NCBI GenBank assembly: GCA_949358305.1
Contig: OX442322.1
Coordinates: 7,504,001-7,568,000 of the forward strand
Reading direction: 5' to 3'
From: Strigamia acuminata
Lineage: Eukaryota > Arthropoda > Chilopoda > Geophilomorpha > Linotaeniidae
Length of the DNA: 64,000 nucleotides
The notes under the pieces are model-generated. The model was not told where the DNA came from. It saw nothing but the letters and a program-made list of their open reading frames with translations, and searched no databases. A program made the translations under genes and the position numbers. Every line of letters begins with the position of its first letter. The stretch's first letter is position 1. Below, in pieces: positions 53,198 to 63,209 of the stretch.

Positions 53198-54217
53198 TGT
53201 CGCGCTCAACTCTAACCGTCGCTAACTCGTGGGTTGATTACTTAATTCGACTAACTCACTACCGCTTTGCTCAAGCGGTTTACCCAAAGAAATGATTACA
53301 CAGATATAAAAGGTAAAATATAATATAGATTTATTCTGTGGGACAATGTACAGATATATCTTATATATATATATATATAAAAGGTAGGTAAAAGGTAAAT
53401 CGGAATGGGTGAAGGGAAATGGAAAGGTAAAGGTATGATGAAAGCTGGCTGGAATCGGCGAGGTCGTCTGTTGTCTCGGTCGTGTCCAAGATGGCGTCCT
53501 CGTTGTGGCAACGTGGTGTCGTCTTGGGCCGGCGTGGCAATATGGCGTCCTCGGCTCGTCTCTGGCTGGTCCTTCGGGCTCACGCTGGTCGGGCGCGAGT
53601 GAATGCTTAGTTAAAAGGCTTACTTCGGGCTGTTGTCTAGGTTTTTGTGTGGTGTCCGGCGATCACACAGCGGCGGACTCTTCTGGCTCCCGGCGGTCAC
53701 ACAGCGGCGGGAACGCTCGTCGTGGTTTTACTGCAGTTTAGGCTTGTGCGACCGTTTGTCTGCACAACTCGCTAAACTGGAGTGGTTTTTACTATTTCTA
53801 GCTGGTGTGCTAAAATAGTGTGGTAATCTTATCTCGCAGGTTACTCTGCGGAGTTTGACACTGACCAAACGTACTCACGGTAAATTGTCCTTTGTCCTTG
53901 GTCAATCCCAGTATATTTACTTGGGCCTGATCTTGTAGGACGACGGGTTTTACGTGTGTTTCTCGTTTGATGGTTGTGTTGGTTCTGCCCGCTCAGTGCA
54001 AGGCACATTCCTTTGCACAAAGCGGGGTTGACAGGTGACCGGAATCACCCAATGGTGGGGTGGACGAGCCATCCCCACTCCCTCAGGGCAGACGCCTGTC
54101 CATTGACTAGATGTCAATGCACTGAGGGAAGGGAGACGCGCTTGCGGCTCCCCTTACACCCGAAACGAGGTCACGAGAGAAACTCTTCGTTGACCCCGGT
54201 CCAGTCGGGTCACAACA
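53198..54217 (-). repeat. Element C 5' LTR (element sense)
   Basis: 1020-bp copy of 43527-44546. Confidence 0.96.
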
Positions 54218-54243
54218 AACTTTACCCTGGAACCCAGGTAATT

Positions 54244-54268
54244 TGATGTCACATGACATATGACATCA
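54244..54268. repeat. 8-bp inverted repeat, CRE-like half-sites
   Basis: TGATGTCA and TGACATCA are separated by 9 bp. It could form a small hairpin or be a paired binding site. Function is unknown. Confidence 0.5.
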
Positions 54269-54316
54269 CAACTTTGTTCACCAACATGACTGCCTGCATG
54301 AAGGCAACAATATTGT

Positions 54317-54387
54317 GTAGTGGTAGCCCAGTGGTTAAGGCAATGGACAAAGAATCTTTCCACACAGGTTCAAATCCTGTTTTCTGA
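54317..54387 (+). repeat. tRNA-derived sequence (SINE head or pseudo-tRNA)
   Basis: A perfect pol III A box TAGCCCAGTGG (54324-54334) and B box GTTCAAATC (54368-54376) are spaced as in a tRNA, and the T stem (ACAGG/CCTGT) is intact. The acceptor ends pair poorly and no standard anticodon stem forms, so it is probably not a working tRNA. A SINE tail is not clear. Confidence 0.6.
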
Positions 54388-55721
54388 AAATTTTTACTTT
54401 TTTTTAGTAGTAATGGTAATGTTTGTTAGTTTATATTTGTTAAAAAATTAAAATTAATTGAATTAAAATTTTTAAAAATCCAGGAAATTTAAATTATTAC
54501 GAAGAATTATTATTATTGTTATTATTATTATTATAAAGGATTGATATCATTAAACATTATTAAACATTAACACCAACCAAATGACTACACTGGACTACAC
54601 TAGAGAGACCATAGCAAAGTCACAACTCTTGAACTGCCCTTGACCGCCAGTCGCGGCGATAAACCTAATGCTAAAACTTAGAAGTTCAATTGATTTTATT
54701 TTTTTTTCACTTTTAGATTTTATTAAAGATGATCAAGTTGTGCGTGCAAGATGCAGCAAAACACGAACAGAGATTGTGCTGTTTTCGATCCAGTCGTGGC
54801 TGATTTATTTCATTTTTTCTGAATATTAGATTTGAAAATTTAATTTGAGTTTTTCTTCTATTTGTGAGTTTTTTGAATGTCAAAAGCAACAAAACAATAC
54901 TGAAATGTGCATAAATTTAATTAAAACCATTTAATTTGTTTATTATTTATTCATTTATTTGTTTTCAAATCCCAAATACTTCATTCAAAATAGTTTGAAT
55001 TTTCAAATAGACTATTTGAAAATCAAATTGTAAATATATTGAAAATACATATTGTGAAATTTAAAAATAACACAATTGAAAATGTTTGTAAAGTTATTTG
55101 TAAAATGGTCTATTTACCTAGATTGTAAATATATTGAGAAATTTTGTTTTTCAATTGTTTGTAAATCTAAATTTCAAACTTGTAAACCCCTTTTTTTTAC
55201 ACTAGACGGCGTATTCAATAACTTCTTGTCGAAATTTTTGTCGAATTTTTCGTCGAAATGTTTTGTTCCTGAATGTCATTGTTTATTTTCCAAATAAACG
55301 ATTGTTTCATAGCCAAACTTGATCTGAGACCCGAAACCCGAAGCCTAAAACCGTAACAAACTCCCAAATTTTAAGTTTAAAACTCGATAAAACATTACAG
55401 AGAAAGATTTTGCTTTTAAATCAATTTATTAGACATCAGTTCCTTTATCTGTAAAAAGTTATTAAAAAAATAAAAATTAAATAAAAATGAAAATTTTGAT
55501 TTATTCAAAATTCCACACAAAACTCGGGTTTCATGCGAGTCAGTATATGCATGTGCATGAGAAAAAAATCAACCAAAAATCAATAAACACCAGAAAAATC
55601 AACCAAGAATCAATAAATTTTAAAAAAAGACTCAATAAAAATTGCCTCAACACAACTAAGAGAATTAAAAATCAACAAAAAACAATAAAATTGATACAAA
55701 ACCAATAAAAATCACAATTGA
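54388..55721. other. AT-rich intergenic region with (ATT)n microsatellite
   Basis: No gene is supported. An (ATT)n-type microsatellite lies at about 54504-54536. Short frames here are AT-rich chance frames. Confidence 0.5.
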
Positions 55722-55932
55722 TTCACATGGCTGGTTTTTAAATCATATTTCGTATTAGCAAAATTTTATTAACAAATGACACGAATTAAGGTTTTTCTCA
55801 ATTGTAATGGCCTCGCTTAATGCAACTAGATGACGCACGAAAATAGTGAGTCATAATTGATAAAATCTTAATTCGTGCCATTGGTTAATCCAATTTTGCT
55901 AATTCGTGATAGGATAAAAACAGCCATGTGAA
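55722..55932. mobile_element. MITE with about 70-bp inverted arms
   Basis: 211 bp starting TTCACATGGCTGG and ending CAGCCATGTGAA. The arms (about 55722-55795 and 55860-55932) are imperfect inverted copies sharing blocks such as TTAGCAAAATT and CACGAATTAAG. There is no coding capacity. The target duplication is not clear, so the superfamily is open. Confidence 0.8.
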
Positions 55933-56283
55933 CAACTGCAGAAATTGTATTAGAAATTTCTGTCACATAAGCATTTCTCATACGGCCGGAGCAGGTGACA
56001 AGCAAGGCCAAACCTGAAATAGAACTTATCCAACCAGGAAAACGCCCCAAAAAAAAGTAATAGATGAAAAAAAATGGCCAAACAACTCCGTTGTTGTAAA
56101 CTGGGCCTAAATCTACAAATACAGAGTAATTAAGGGGTAAAATTGAACTTTGCTGCAGTGCAAAGTTCACAAATACATAAAAAAACAGTTTGCATTTCAT
56201 TTCTAAAGCTTAACATTGCTTAACCCTCGCAGCCCCAACTTAAAAAAATTTCTTACTCACCCAACCCGGGTCATTTTTAACCC
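55933..56283. other. Intergenic sequence
   Basis: No gene, repeat or element end recognised. A short minus-strand frame overlaps the MITE and is probably chance. Confidence 0.4.
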
Positions 56284-56988
56284 CTACCGTCTTCCCCCGA
56301 ACATAACGTCATGACGTTATATTCAAGTTTTTTCGAAAATTGCTGTTTTCGAAAGTTTTAGCGATTTCTCGAATATAACGTCACTTCCAATATAACGTCA
56401 TGACGTTGTATTCGAATACAACGTCATGACGTTGTATTCGAATACAACGTCATGACGTTATATTCGAGTGCATTGACGGGTGCGATGCCGGGAAGCATTG
56501 CAGGTGCGCTTTTAACGGGCGCAATGCCGAAAAAACGAATTCGACACGAATTTTGACAAGAATTGGACACGAATTGGATACGAATTAAACAAAAATTATC
56601 AGGGCCGTGTCGACCTATGAGGCGAAGAGGCGGCCGCCAGGTGGCCATGCCGTGGTATGTAAATTTACTAAGGCATGGCCACCTGGCGGCCGCCTCTTCG
56701 CCTCATAGGTCGGCACGGCCCTGCGAATTATACACGAATTGGACACGAATTGTAAAACGAATTGGACACAAATTGTAAAACAAATTGTACACGAATTTGA
56801 CACGTATTGTAAAACAAATTTGGCACGAATTGTCCAATTTACATGCTCAATTTCTGATTTTTTTGATTTTTCAAAAGTTGCATGAAAAAGTACGAATATA
56901 ACGTCATGACGTAGTGTTCGAATAAAACGTCAGGTGTCGTTGTATTCGAACACAACGTCATGACGTTATGTTCGGGGGAAGACGGTAG
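56284..56988. mobile_element. Palindrome-rich non-autonomous DNA transposon
   Basis: 705 bp with inverted ends CTACCGTCTTCCCCC and GGGGGAAGACGGTAG, and about 35 bp of near-perfect terminal repeat. If TA is the target duplication, the element runs 56287-56986. The 14-bp palindrome AACGTCATGACGTT (with one-base variants) occurs repeatedly near both ends. The interior is built of degenerate GGACACGAATTG-like units and contains a separate hairpin (56600-56723). There is no transposase. Confidence 0.8.
56600..56723. mobile_element. Nested hAT-like hairpin element
   Basis: Two 52-bp arms beginning CAGGGCCGTG and ending CACGGCCCTG, with one mismatch, surround a 20-bp loop. The CAGGG end and the flanks AAAATTAT and CGAATTAT (6 of 8 match) suggest a hAT-type non-autonomous element with an 8-bp target duplication. 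It is GC-rich, unlike its surroundings. Confidence 0.65.
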
Positions 56989-57021
56989 ATTTGTTACATT
57001 ATCTACCATGATCCTTCCTTT

Positions 57022-58858
57022 TCATTTTCCTCTTCCCCTCCCTCTTCTCCTTCTCTTTCCTCTTCTTGGTTTGGGTCTCTGGCTTTTTCCACCTTCATCC
57101 TCATAACTGTAACTATCTGACACTGATTCCTGTTTCCATACTTCTTTAAACGCGGCTAGGTTCTCCTTCAATGATTGCTTCTCCTTCTAGAAAGACAGGG
57201 AACAAATATACATATATTTAAAGGAGGTCGATAAGCATATACGCCACATGCACCGCTTTATCATGCTTACCAAAGAACAGACTCCATTTTGTAGTTCCCA
57301 ATGAATGCCGCCCAACTGGTCCAATTTTAATTCCTTAAACTCAGGCTGTAAAACAAAGTGAATAAAATAATGTACACACGAAAAATAAGAAACCTTGACA
57401 TATGTTTTTCACTCACCCTGTCCCATAAAAGAAATAGTTTGGACAGTTCGGAGCGAAGCAGGTTTGCACCAACGCGCGAGAGCCGAGCGCCTCCATCTGA
57501 CATCCTTTCGATTAGCGGCCAGCGTTCGTCTCCGTCGCTATCATCAACAACAATGCCAATGTGATGCTGATCACGGAGATTCACATCTTCCTCCGGCACC
57601 CCTGTCGATCTGTCACCGTCGTCGTCCGCTACTGCTTGCATCGGCCGTGCAGGTGATATGGGTGCCAATCCATCATCTTCTTCCTCCCTGTCAGACAAAT
57701 CCCAAAATGTTAGAATGAACAAAACTCCCTTCCATCCCTGACGATCCACGTACCTAAGAGAATGGTTCGCCATTTCTTCTCCCGCATTAGAGGGACCAGG
57801 CAGGTATTGGTCATTGACGATGTTGCATAGATGACCGGTCTGATGCCAATCGAAGCGATAGTTGTGTTCATCTTGCCAATGAGCAATGAGGGCAGAGCTC
57901 TCCAGCATCACTCTTTCGCAGAATGGGCAACGCCCTTTCTCTCTCTCTATTTCCGCCTCTTCACTCTTTCCTACTTCTTTCCCTTTCCCCTTTCCTTTTC
58001 CTTTCCCTTTCCCCTTTCCTTTCTTTTTCCCCGCATATTCCCCTTTCCACAGCTTGTTAAAAGTCTAGCGATTACAGTATAGAAAGTTAATTAATACAAG
58101 AACAATACTGAACATTTATTAATGCTCACCTCAAACAAAAGTGCGGGTTTCAGGGAAACATTCTTCATGTCCTCATAGATCCGGGGATATGCTTTTTTTT
58201 CGTAGATTTTGTGCACGTTGCGCATGTGAGCTTGTCCATCCACAAAATCAGGTTGTTTTCCCCACTCTCCTACATATAAAATAAAAATGTGTAAGATACA
58301 ATTACAATAACAACTACGACAATTTTGTTTTTACCGTCGTTCAAAGCGCACATACTGCAATGGAACGACTTTCTAGTTTTTTCTTTATCCTTCTTCATCT
58401 TCTTCTCCGCATCTTTTCTGTTGTCAAGTTCTTTTTCCACAAGTTTAGAAATTCTCTCGTCTACCATTTTCTCCACAGCTTTTAAGATTCGTTTCTCCAT
58501 TGCCTTTAACGGAAAACCCTGAAAAGAAAGAAGAAAAAATAAGCAATCAGACGACCACAACAATCGAAAAAAATCAGATTGAACAAATGCAATTATACCT
58601 TAACTTGTCTATGATCTACTTCCCACTGTCGCTCGTTACTCATTCTTTCTCTGTTGTCTATCATTTCCTGCACAGTTTTTAAAATTCGCTTCTCCATTTC
58701 CTGTAATGTGACCCACCGTATCACAATAATATCCTGGAAATAAAGACAAAATACGCAAATAAGTGAACACCACAACAGTCGACGATCAAAGAAATTCAAA
58801 TTGAACAATGCACTTATACCTCATTTTGTCCAACCTTCATTTGTCTCTTCCTGGGCGG
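57022..58858 (-). CDS. Multi-exon zinc-finger protein, uncharacterised
   Basis: Eight exons read from splice sites, all joins in phase: 58858-58820, 58733-58599, 58518-58335, 58269-58130, 58052-57754, 57687-57417, 57345-57271 and 57186-57022, giving 435 residues. The 5' end is uncertain: the first exon follows an acceptor, and its ATG (MKVGQNE) may or may not be the start. Exons 2 and 3 encode similar helical segments (EMEKRILKTVQEMID, AMEKRILKAVEKMVD), so they look like an exon duplication. Exons 3 and 4 form a C2H2-type finger (CSMC ... HMRNVH) with a long loop. Exon 5 has a Lys-Gly repeat and a second finger (CPFC ... HWQDEH). Exon 6 is acidic, and the tail is Arg/Gly-rich (RGKRRRRGRGRGK). 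A nuclear nucleic-acid-binding protein is a reasonable inference. I do not recognise the family. The stop lies 34 bp from the transposon at 56284-56988. Confidence 0.78.
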
Positions 58859-59259
58859 CTGTCGGGAGAAAAAAAAACAAAAATAAGAAGTAAACGAAGA
58901 CAGTGTTTAATCATCTTGACAGTTCACATAGACAAAAACATTAAAGATAAGTGAAAATTCTTTCTAATATCTAATTTTTAACTAATTAATTAATTTATGG
59001 ACAGTCCTCTATTGAGAACAGTGAACATCAATTTAAACACACATCTACAGGTGCGATTAAGCCGCGAATTATAAATAACTAAAAGAAAAACACATTATTT
59101 TATTAAACAGAAAGATCTTATCTTATTATTTGCGTCCTAACAAGTGATACTTTTTACAATAACCATATTGTGCCATTTCTAGCCTACTTATTTTATATTT
59201 CATATCATATGCCTGTTGATGTCCCTCTCCTCACATTGTTGAGGCATTTCGCCAACTTG
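58859..59259. other. Region upstream of the zinc-finger gene
   Basis: AT-rich. A pyrimidine tract and CCCGACAG acceptor precede the first recognised exon. An upstream exon is likely but I could not place it. Confidence 0.4.
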
Positions 59260-59806
59260 TGGCCTAATTTTGGAAAACTTGTGGCAAAATTGTGGACAAA
59301 TTCTGGCCAAATTCTGACCAAATTGTGGCAACATTGTGGCCAAATTGTGGATAAATTCTGACCAAATTGTGGCAAACTTGTGGACAAAATGTGGCAAAAT
59401 TCTGGCAAAATGTGGCAAAATTATGGCCAATTTGTGGCCAACTTGTGGCAAAATTCTGGCAAAAATGTGGCAAAATTATGGCCAACATGTGGCAAACTTG
59501 TGGACAAAATGTGGCCAAATTCTGGCAAACTTGTGGACAAATTCTGACCAAATTGTAGCAACATTGTGGCCAAACTGTGGATAAATTCTGGCAAAATTCT
59601 GGCAAAAATGTGGCAAAATTCGGCAAAATGTGGCAAATTCTGGCAAAAAATGTGGCATAATTCTGGCAAAAATGTGGCCAGATTATGATCAACTTGTGGC
59701 CAAATTGTGACAAACTTGTGGACAAAATGTGGCAAAATTCTGGCAAAAAATGTGGCAAAATTCTGGCTAAATTCTGGCTAAATTGTGGCCAAATTGTGGC
59801 AAATGT
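59260..59806. repeat. Minisatellite, about 11-12-bp units
   Basis: Degenerate tandem units of the form GGCAAAATTCTG / GGCCAAATTGTG over about 550 bp. Both strands carry long open frames of repetitive sequence because the array lacks stop codons; these are not genes. Confidence 0.9.
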
Positions 59807-59837
59807 TTCGGTTACTTAGCAGTATCACTTCGTCACC

Positions 59838-59973
59838 GTGTCATTTCGTCGCCCTTCTGTTCGGTTTGAGTTGTTTTGATTGTAAAACCGTATCATTTCG
59901 TCGCCCTTTATTTTGTCGCCCTTTTTCCGTTTTGGGTGCCATTTTGTCGCCAAAAACAGCGACGAAATGACAC
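59838..59973. repeat. Inverted-repeat unit with TTTCGTCGCC motifs
   Basis: A perfect 15-bp inverted pair, GTGTCATTTCGTCGC (59838-59852) and GCGACGAAATGACAC (59959-59973), with further direct TTTCGTCGCCCTT / TTTTGTCGCC copies between. It looks like a small MITE remnant. Confidence 0.6.
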
Positions 59974-60639
59974 AGCGACGAAAATGAAGAAACACTCTTT
60001 AGTCACCCAATGTCCGCACTTTTGCCCAACTCATTGCGCCAAATTAGCTTTTGCGCGATATTTATTAAATTTATTTATTACAACTGAAATTAATCGTGAC
60101 AACACAATATGATAAAATTAGGTTTATTTGAATTTTGCTGTGTACCTTTTTTGCCTTTTACCGAATGAATACTAATAATTTACACAATGTACAGTGCATT
60201 TTCAGAGACAACTACATATTTATAGGTCAAAATTGCATTTTTTTACAAAAAAAATTATTTTACACAATTAAATTGCATTTTTACAAAAAAAATTAATTTA
60301 CACAATTTAATTGCAATTATTACCTAAAAATTACAAATTTACAATAAAGAGTCAATATTTATTTTAAAAATAAAATTTTTAATTGCATTTCCCTATAAAA
60401 TTGCTTTAGAGGCAAAAATTCGACATTTAGGCAAAAATCGCTATTTCTAGGCAAGAATTGCACTTTTTCAGAAAAAGAACATTTTTAACTTAAAAAATTT
60501 ACATTTTTTGGGGTAAAAAGACCATTTTAGAACTTAAAACTGTATTTATTTGATAAAAAGTAAAAAATTTCAGCCGAAAATGGCTTTTCCAGCCAAAAAA
60601 ATGACTTTTTCAACATTAAAAGATTTTTTTTAAATATTC
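59974..60639. other. AT-rich region with loose repeats
   Basis: Contains degenerate copies of AATTGCATTTTTACAAAAAA and related A/T-rich units. No gene seen. Confidence 0.5.
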
Positions 60640-60880
60640 GGTTATTCGGCCTTTTTGGAATTCGGAGCAACTCTACCACACACCAATCGCGTTTCGACGT
60701 CGCGGTTACGAATATATCCGACATTCCTACTCACGACGTCGCGTATTTGAATATCGCGCGCGTTATCAAGCATTTTTTCTGGTTTGAACACATTAAAACA
60801 TGTGCTGAGGCCAGGAAATGCGATTGCACCTGGAGAAATAAGATTCTGCACATGCGCAGAAGCATTTTAAAAGAAGGTTG
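60640..60880. promoter_or_regulatory. CpG-rich promoter-like segment
   Basis: A local rise in CpG (GACGTCGCG twice, ATCGCGCGCG) and an NRF-1-like motif GCACATGCGCAG near 60849. It may be a promoter, but no connected transcript can be shown. Confidence 0.3.
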
Positions 60881-60996
60881 ATTTGACCGACCACAGCTAG
60901 CAACGTGGGAAGGTTAAACTAACAAATGTTTCAGTGAAGTGCGAGTAAAATTAGATAATCAAAGAGTCAAACTTTTTTTAAAAATTGTTTGTTTAC

Positions 60997-61279
60997 CTCT
61001 GAATTATCCAAGTCCTTTGAACATCCCGGTAAACTCATAACTGGCGCTTCTTTTGTGAATCTATAATGGCAGAATGTACTTCTGCATAGAGAGGTATAGG
61101 TAGGACCAATCACGGCTCTTGTTTCAGTTTGCAAATCACATCGCTCCATGCATTTTGGGTAACAGTTGGTGTCAAAATCGATTTTGGGACTGTTTGTGAT
61201 AAGTATGTCATCACATAGCCGAGATACTTTCAAATGGCAGGTACAAGAGAATAAGTTTGCCAAGTTTTCAAAATGAATT
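60997..61279 (-). CDS. Cysteine-rich exon of an unidentified gene
   Basis: 283 bp bounded by an acceptor (TTTCACAG then AATTCATTTTG) and a donor (TCAGAG then GTAAAC). It encodes 94 residues with nine cysteines, among them FSCTCHLKVSRLCDD, CYPKCMERCDL and CRSTFCHYRF. The cysteine density suggests an extracellular, disulfide-bonded domain. The paired CxC and CYPKC spacing is loosely like extracellular loops of DEG/ENaC channels, but this is not enough to assign a family. I could not find neighbouring exons within about 1 kb, so it is an internal exon of a gene with long introns, or an isolated remnant. Confidence 0.55.
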
Positions 61280-61410
61280 CTGTGAAATTTTTATTTTATC
61301 ATTTTTTCTCCAGGGAGAAATTTTGTCAAAACAGCTGTTCTGGGAGAATAAAAAACACCAGCGAGAAAGAATTTGTGATTAATGATGAAGCGGAATTATC
61401 GTTAGCCTAA

Positions 61411-61463
61411 ATCCGCTATGTATGTATTATCGGCTAAGTATGTATTGATAATACATAGCGGAT
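61411..61463. repeat. Hairpin
   Basis: ATCCGCTATGTATGTATTATC and GATAATACATAGCGGAT are inverted copies apart from a small bulge, separated by 15 nt. Confidence 0.6.
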
Positions 61464-61894
61464 AATTCTCCTTATTTTCTATCATTCCCATCGCATCACG
61501 GCCATCCTCGAGTTGCTGACCAGTGTTTAGTTTCCCGGGACGTGAGTCAGGATGGTAATTTGCTATTTTTTGACCGCGTTTGGTTCAGAAAAATCGAGAG
61601 TGTAGGTAAAATTTTCGAAAATTTATTGCGGATTATGAAAATACAATTTGATTTATTTTTCTCAATATTTATAAATTTCAAGTAGATGCAATTCAAGAAA
61701 AATTACTGCGACAGGTTTAGATAGAATTATTATTTTGTTCTTTTTAGGAATTTAATTCATTGATTAATTAGGTTTTTGTTAATTTTGGTGATTTAATTCA
61801 TTGATTAATTTAGTTTTTGTTAGTTTTAGTGATTTAAATAATTGATTAATTTGTTTTTTGTTCGCAATAGATTGACGGGGTTCTTGCTGTGCAC
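61464..61894. other. AT-rich sequence with loose tandem repeat
   Basis: A GATTTAATTCATTGATTAATT unit recurs loosely at 61750-61860. No gene seen. Confidence 0.45.
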
Positions 61895-61969
61895 GAATTT
61901 CACGTGTGACAATTGACCGGTGGCCGAAGCAAGTATTCGTTCACCGGTCAATTGCCACACGTGAAATTC
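61895..61969. repeat. 28-bp-stem hairpin with E-box palindromes
   Basis: GAATTTCACGTGTG and CACACGTGAAATTC form the base of a 28-bp stem with a single mismatch and a 19-nt loop. Each arm contains CACGTG, CAATTG and ACCGGT. Too regular for chance; it may be a MITE relic or a structured RNA source. Confidence 0.75.
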
Positions 61970-62483
61970 TTCGGACTGTCCACCAAATAAAAAGTCTATC
62001 GCTTCGACGTTTTACGGGTCCACCAAAGACTCGCCACACGCATCGACGCACAGAATCGAAAACGATTGCCGTCAACGGTCGATAAACGCAAACGATTAGA
62101 CGTGTGACGAAGGTTCAGGGACGTTCGATTTGCAGTCAGCGATGGAAAGTGGTAGTTTAACCAATCAACAGACTCCGCCGACCGGTGTGGTCCAAGAAAG
62201 AGAGACTTCCACTGAGTGAACATTTAATTATTACTTTCTTTGTTAAATTGGTAATTGGACCAGTGAATAACAAAAACTAATTTTTAAATTTAATTTGAAT
62301 TGAATGTTTTCCGTATGGTCTTTGGAATGTTGTTATTATTATTATTTTTTCTCTCTCTTTTTTTCGCATCCATATTTTTGACATAAGAATTAAGTTTTTA
62401 GAAATTCGATGGAGGAAAATGTACTAGGTTTTTATTAAATTATTAATTGTAATTATTGGTAATATTTTGCATTTGTTTTATAG
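61970..62483. other. Intergenic or intronic sequence before the FAD synthase fragment
   Basis: Moderately GC-rich to 62220, then AT-rich with a TTTTATAG acceptor at the end. No supported gene; the minus-strand frame at 61996-62223 has no family features. Confidence 0.45.
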
Positions 62484-62998
62484 GTTACCTGAAGTGTGCA
62501 TTAGTTTTAACGGCGGGAAAGACTGCACCGTTCTCTTGCACCTGGTTTATGTGGTAGCTCAGCGAAATCGCTTGTTGCAAGATCGGAAGCTGAGGATCCT
62601 TTACATTCGCGATAAATTGCCGTTTCCACAAGTCGAGCAATTCGTCCAACAGTCAACTATGTGTTACGACTTCGATCTGACGATTCTGACTGGATTGGTT
62701 AAAGATGCGTTGAAACAGATGAAAACGTGTCATTCTGACACCACTGTAGGGAACCGCATTCTGGTTAATTAGATTATATTTATAATTTTATTCTCAGATG
62801 TTAATATTGTTAAACATGATTTTTATTCTTGCAACTAATACATTCCCGTTTCAAGACACTGATTCTAATTGGCCTAAATTTGTTCGTGTGTCACCTATAT
62901 TAAATTGGCAGTACGATGACGTGGTTATTCGGATACTGTACTCACCCTACTGTGAATTATATGATAAATGGCAAAATAAAAATGATATTTTTTTTTAA
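62484..62998 (+). pseudogene. FAD synthase (PAPS reductase-like domain) fragment, decayed
   Basis: Two blocks resemble the FMN adenylyltransferase domain of animal FAD synthase (FLAD1), which makes FAD from FMN and ATP. Block 1 (from 62484, after a TTTTATAG acceptor) keeps the nucleotide-binding loop VCISFNGGKDCTVLLHL and LRILYIRDKLPFPQVEQFV, then ends at a stop. Block 2 (from 62856) keeps [19 protein letters not shown] and SPYCELYD. Missing are the conserved RRTDP-type segment expected between them and the GYTSLG motif expected after LYD, where the frame instead reads [10 protein letters not shown] then stop. The separate adenylation residues and the C-terminus are therefore lost. A partial duplicate or dead copy is the best reading. 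Further exons outside the window could alter this. Confidence 0.7.
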
Positions 62999-63026
62999 CT
63001 TCAAAAATACTATTTTTTCCTCTTAA

Positions 63027-63180
63027 AATACAATTTCCGCTTTTAAAAATCAATTTCTGCTTTTAAAAATCAACTTTTGCTTTTAAAAAATCAACTTTTG
63101 CTTTTAAAAAATCAATTTTTGCTTTTATAAAATCAATTTTTGCTTTTAAAAAATCAATTTGTACTTAAAAAATTTTTTTT
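63027..63180. repeat. Minisatellite, about 21-22-bp units
   Basis: About seven copies of a unit like AAAAATCAATTTTTGCTTTT, with small changes between copies. Confidence 0.9.
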
Positions 63181-63209
63181 ATTGTTAGTTACACATCAAT
63201 TGGGCATAT

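Larger units (their letters stand above)
43527..54217 (-). mobile_element. Ty3/gypsy LTR retrotransposon C (complete)
   Basis: 10.7 kb on the minus strand. LTRs are 1020 bp with two differences that I could find. The target duplication is AACT (43523-43526 and 54218-54221). In element order: 5' LTR, tRNA-Pro-like primer site, gag, pol in the -1 frame fused to an ORF3-type domain, purine tract, 3' LTR. It shares LTR start, primer site, Gag motifs, frameshift stem and Pol sequence with element B, but has no pol-ORF3 spacer and no separate ORF3. Confidence 0.96.

Noticed and set aside
54317-54387. Functional tRNA gene
   Set aside because: Acceptor stem pairs poorly and a standard anticodon stem does not form.
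59264-59758. 164-residue frame
   Set aside because: Translation of the minisatellite; repeats are DNA-level and open in several frames.
59260-59806. CRISPR-like array
   Set aside because: Units are contiguous, degenerate and only 11-12 bp, with no unique spacers; the genome is eukaryotic.
61996-62223. 75-residue minus-strand frame
   Set aside because: No splice context, start support or recognisable motif.
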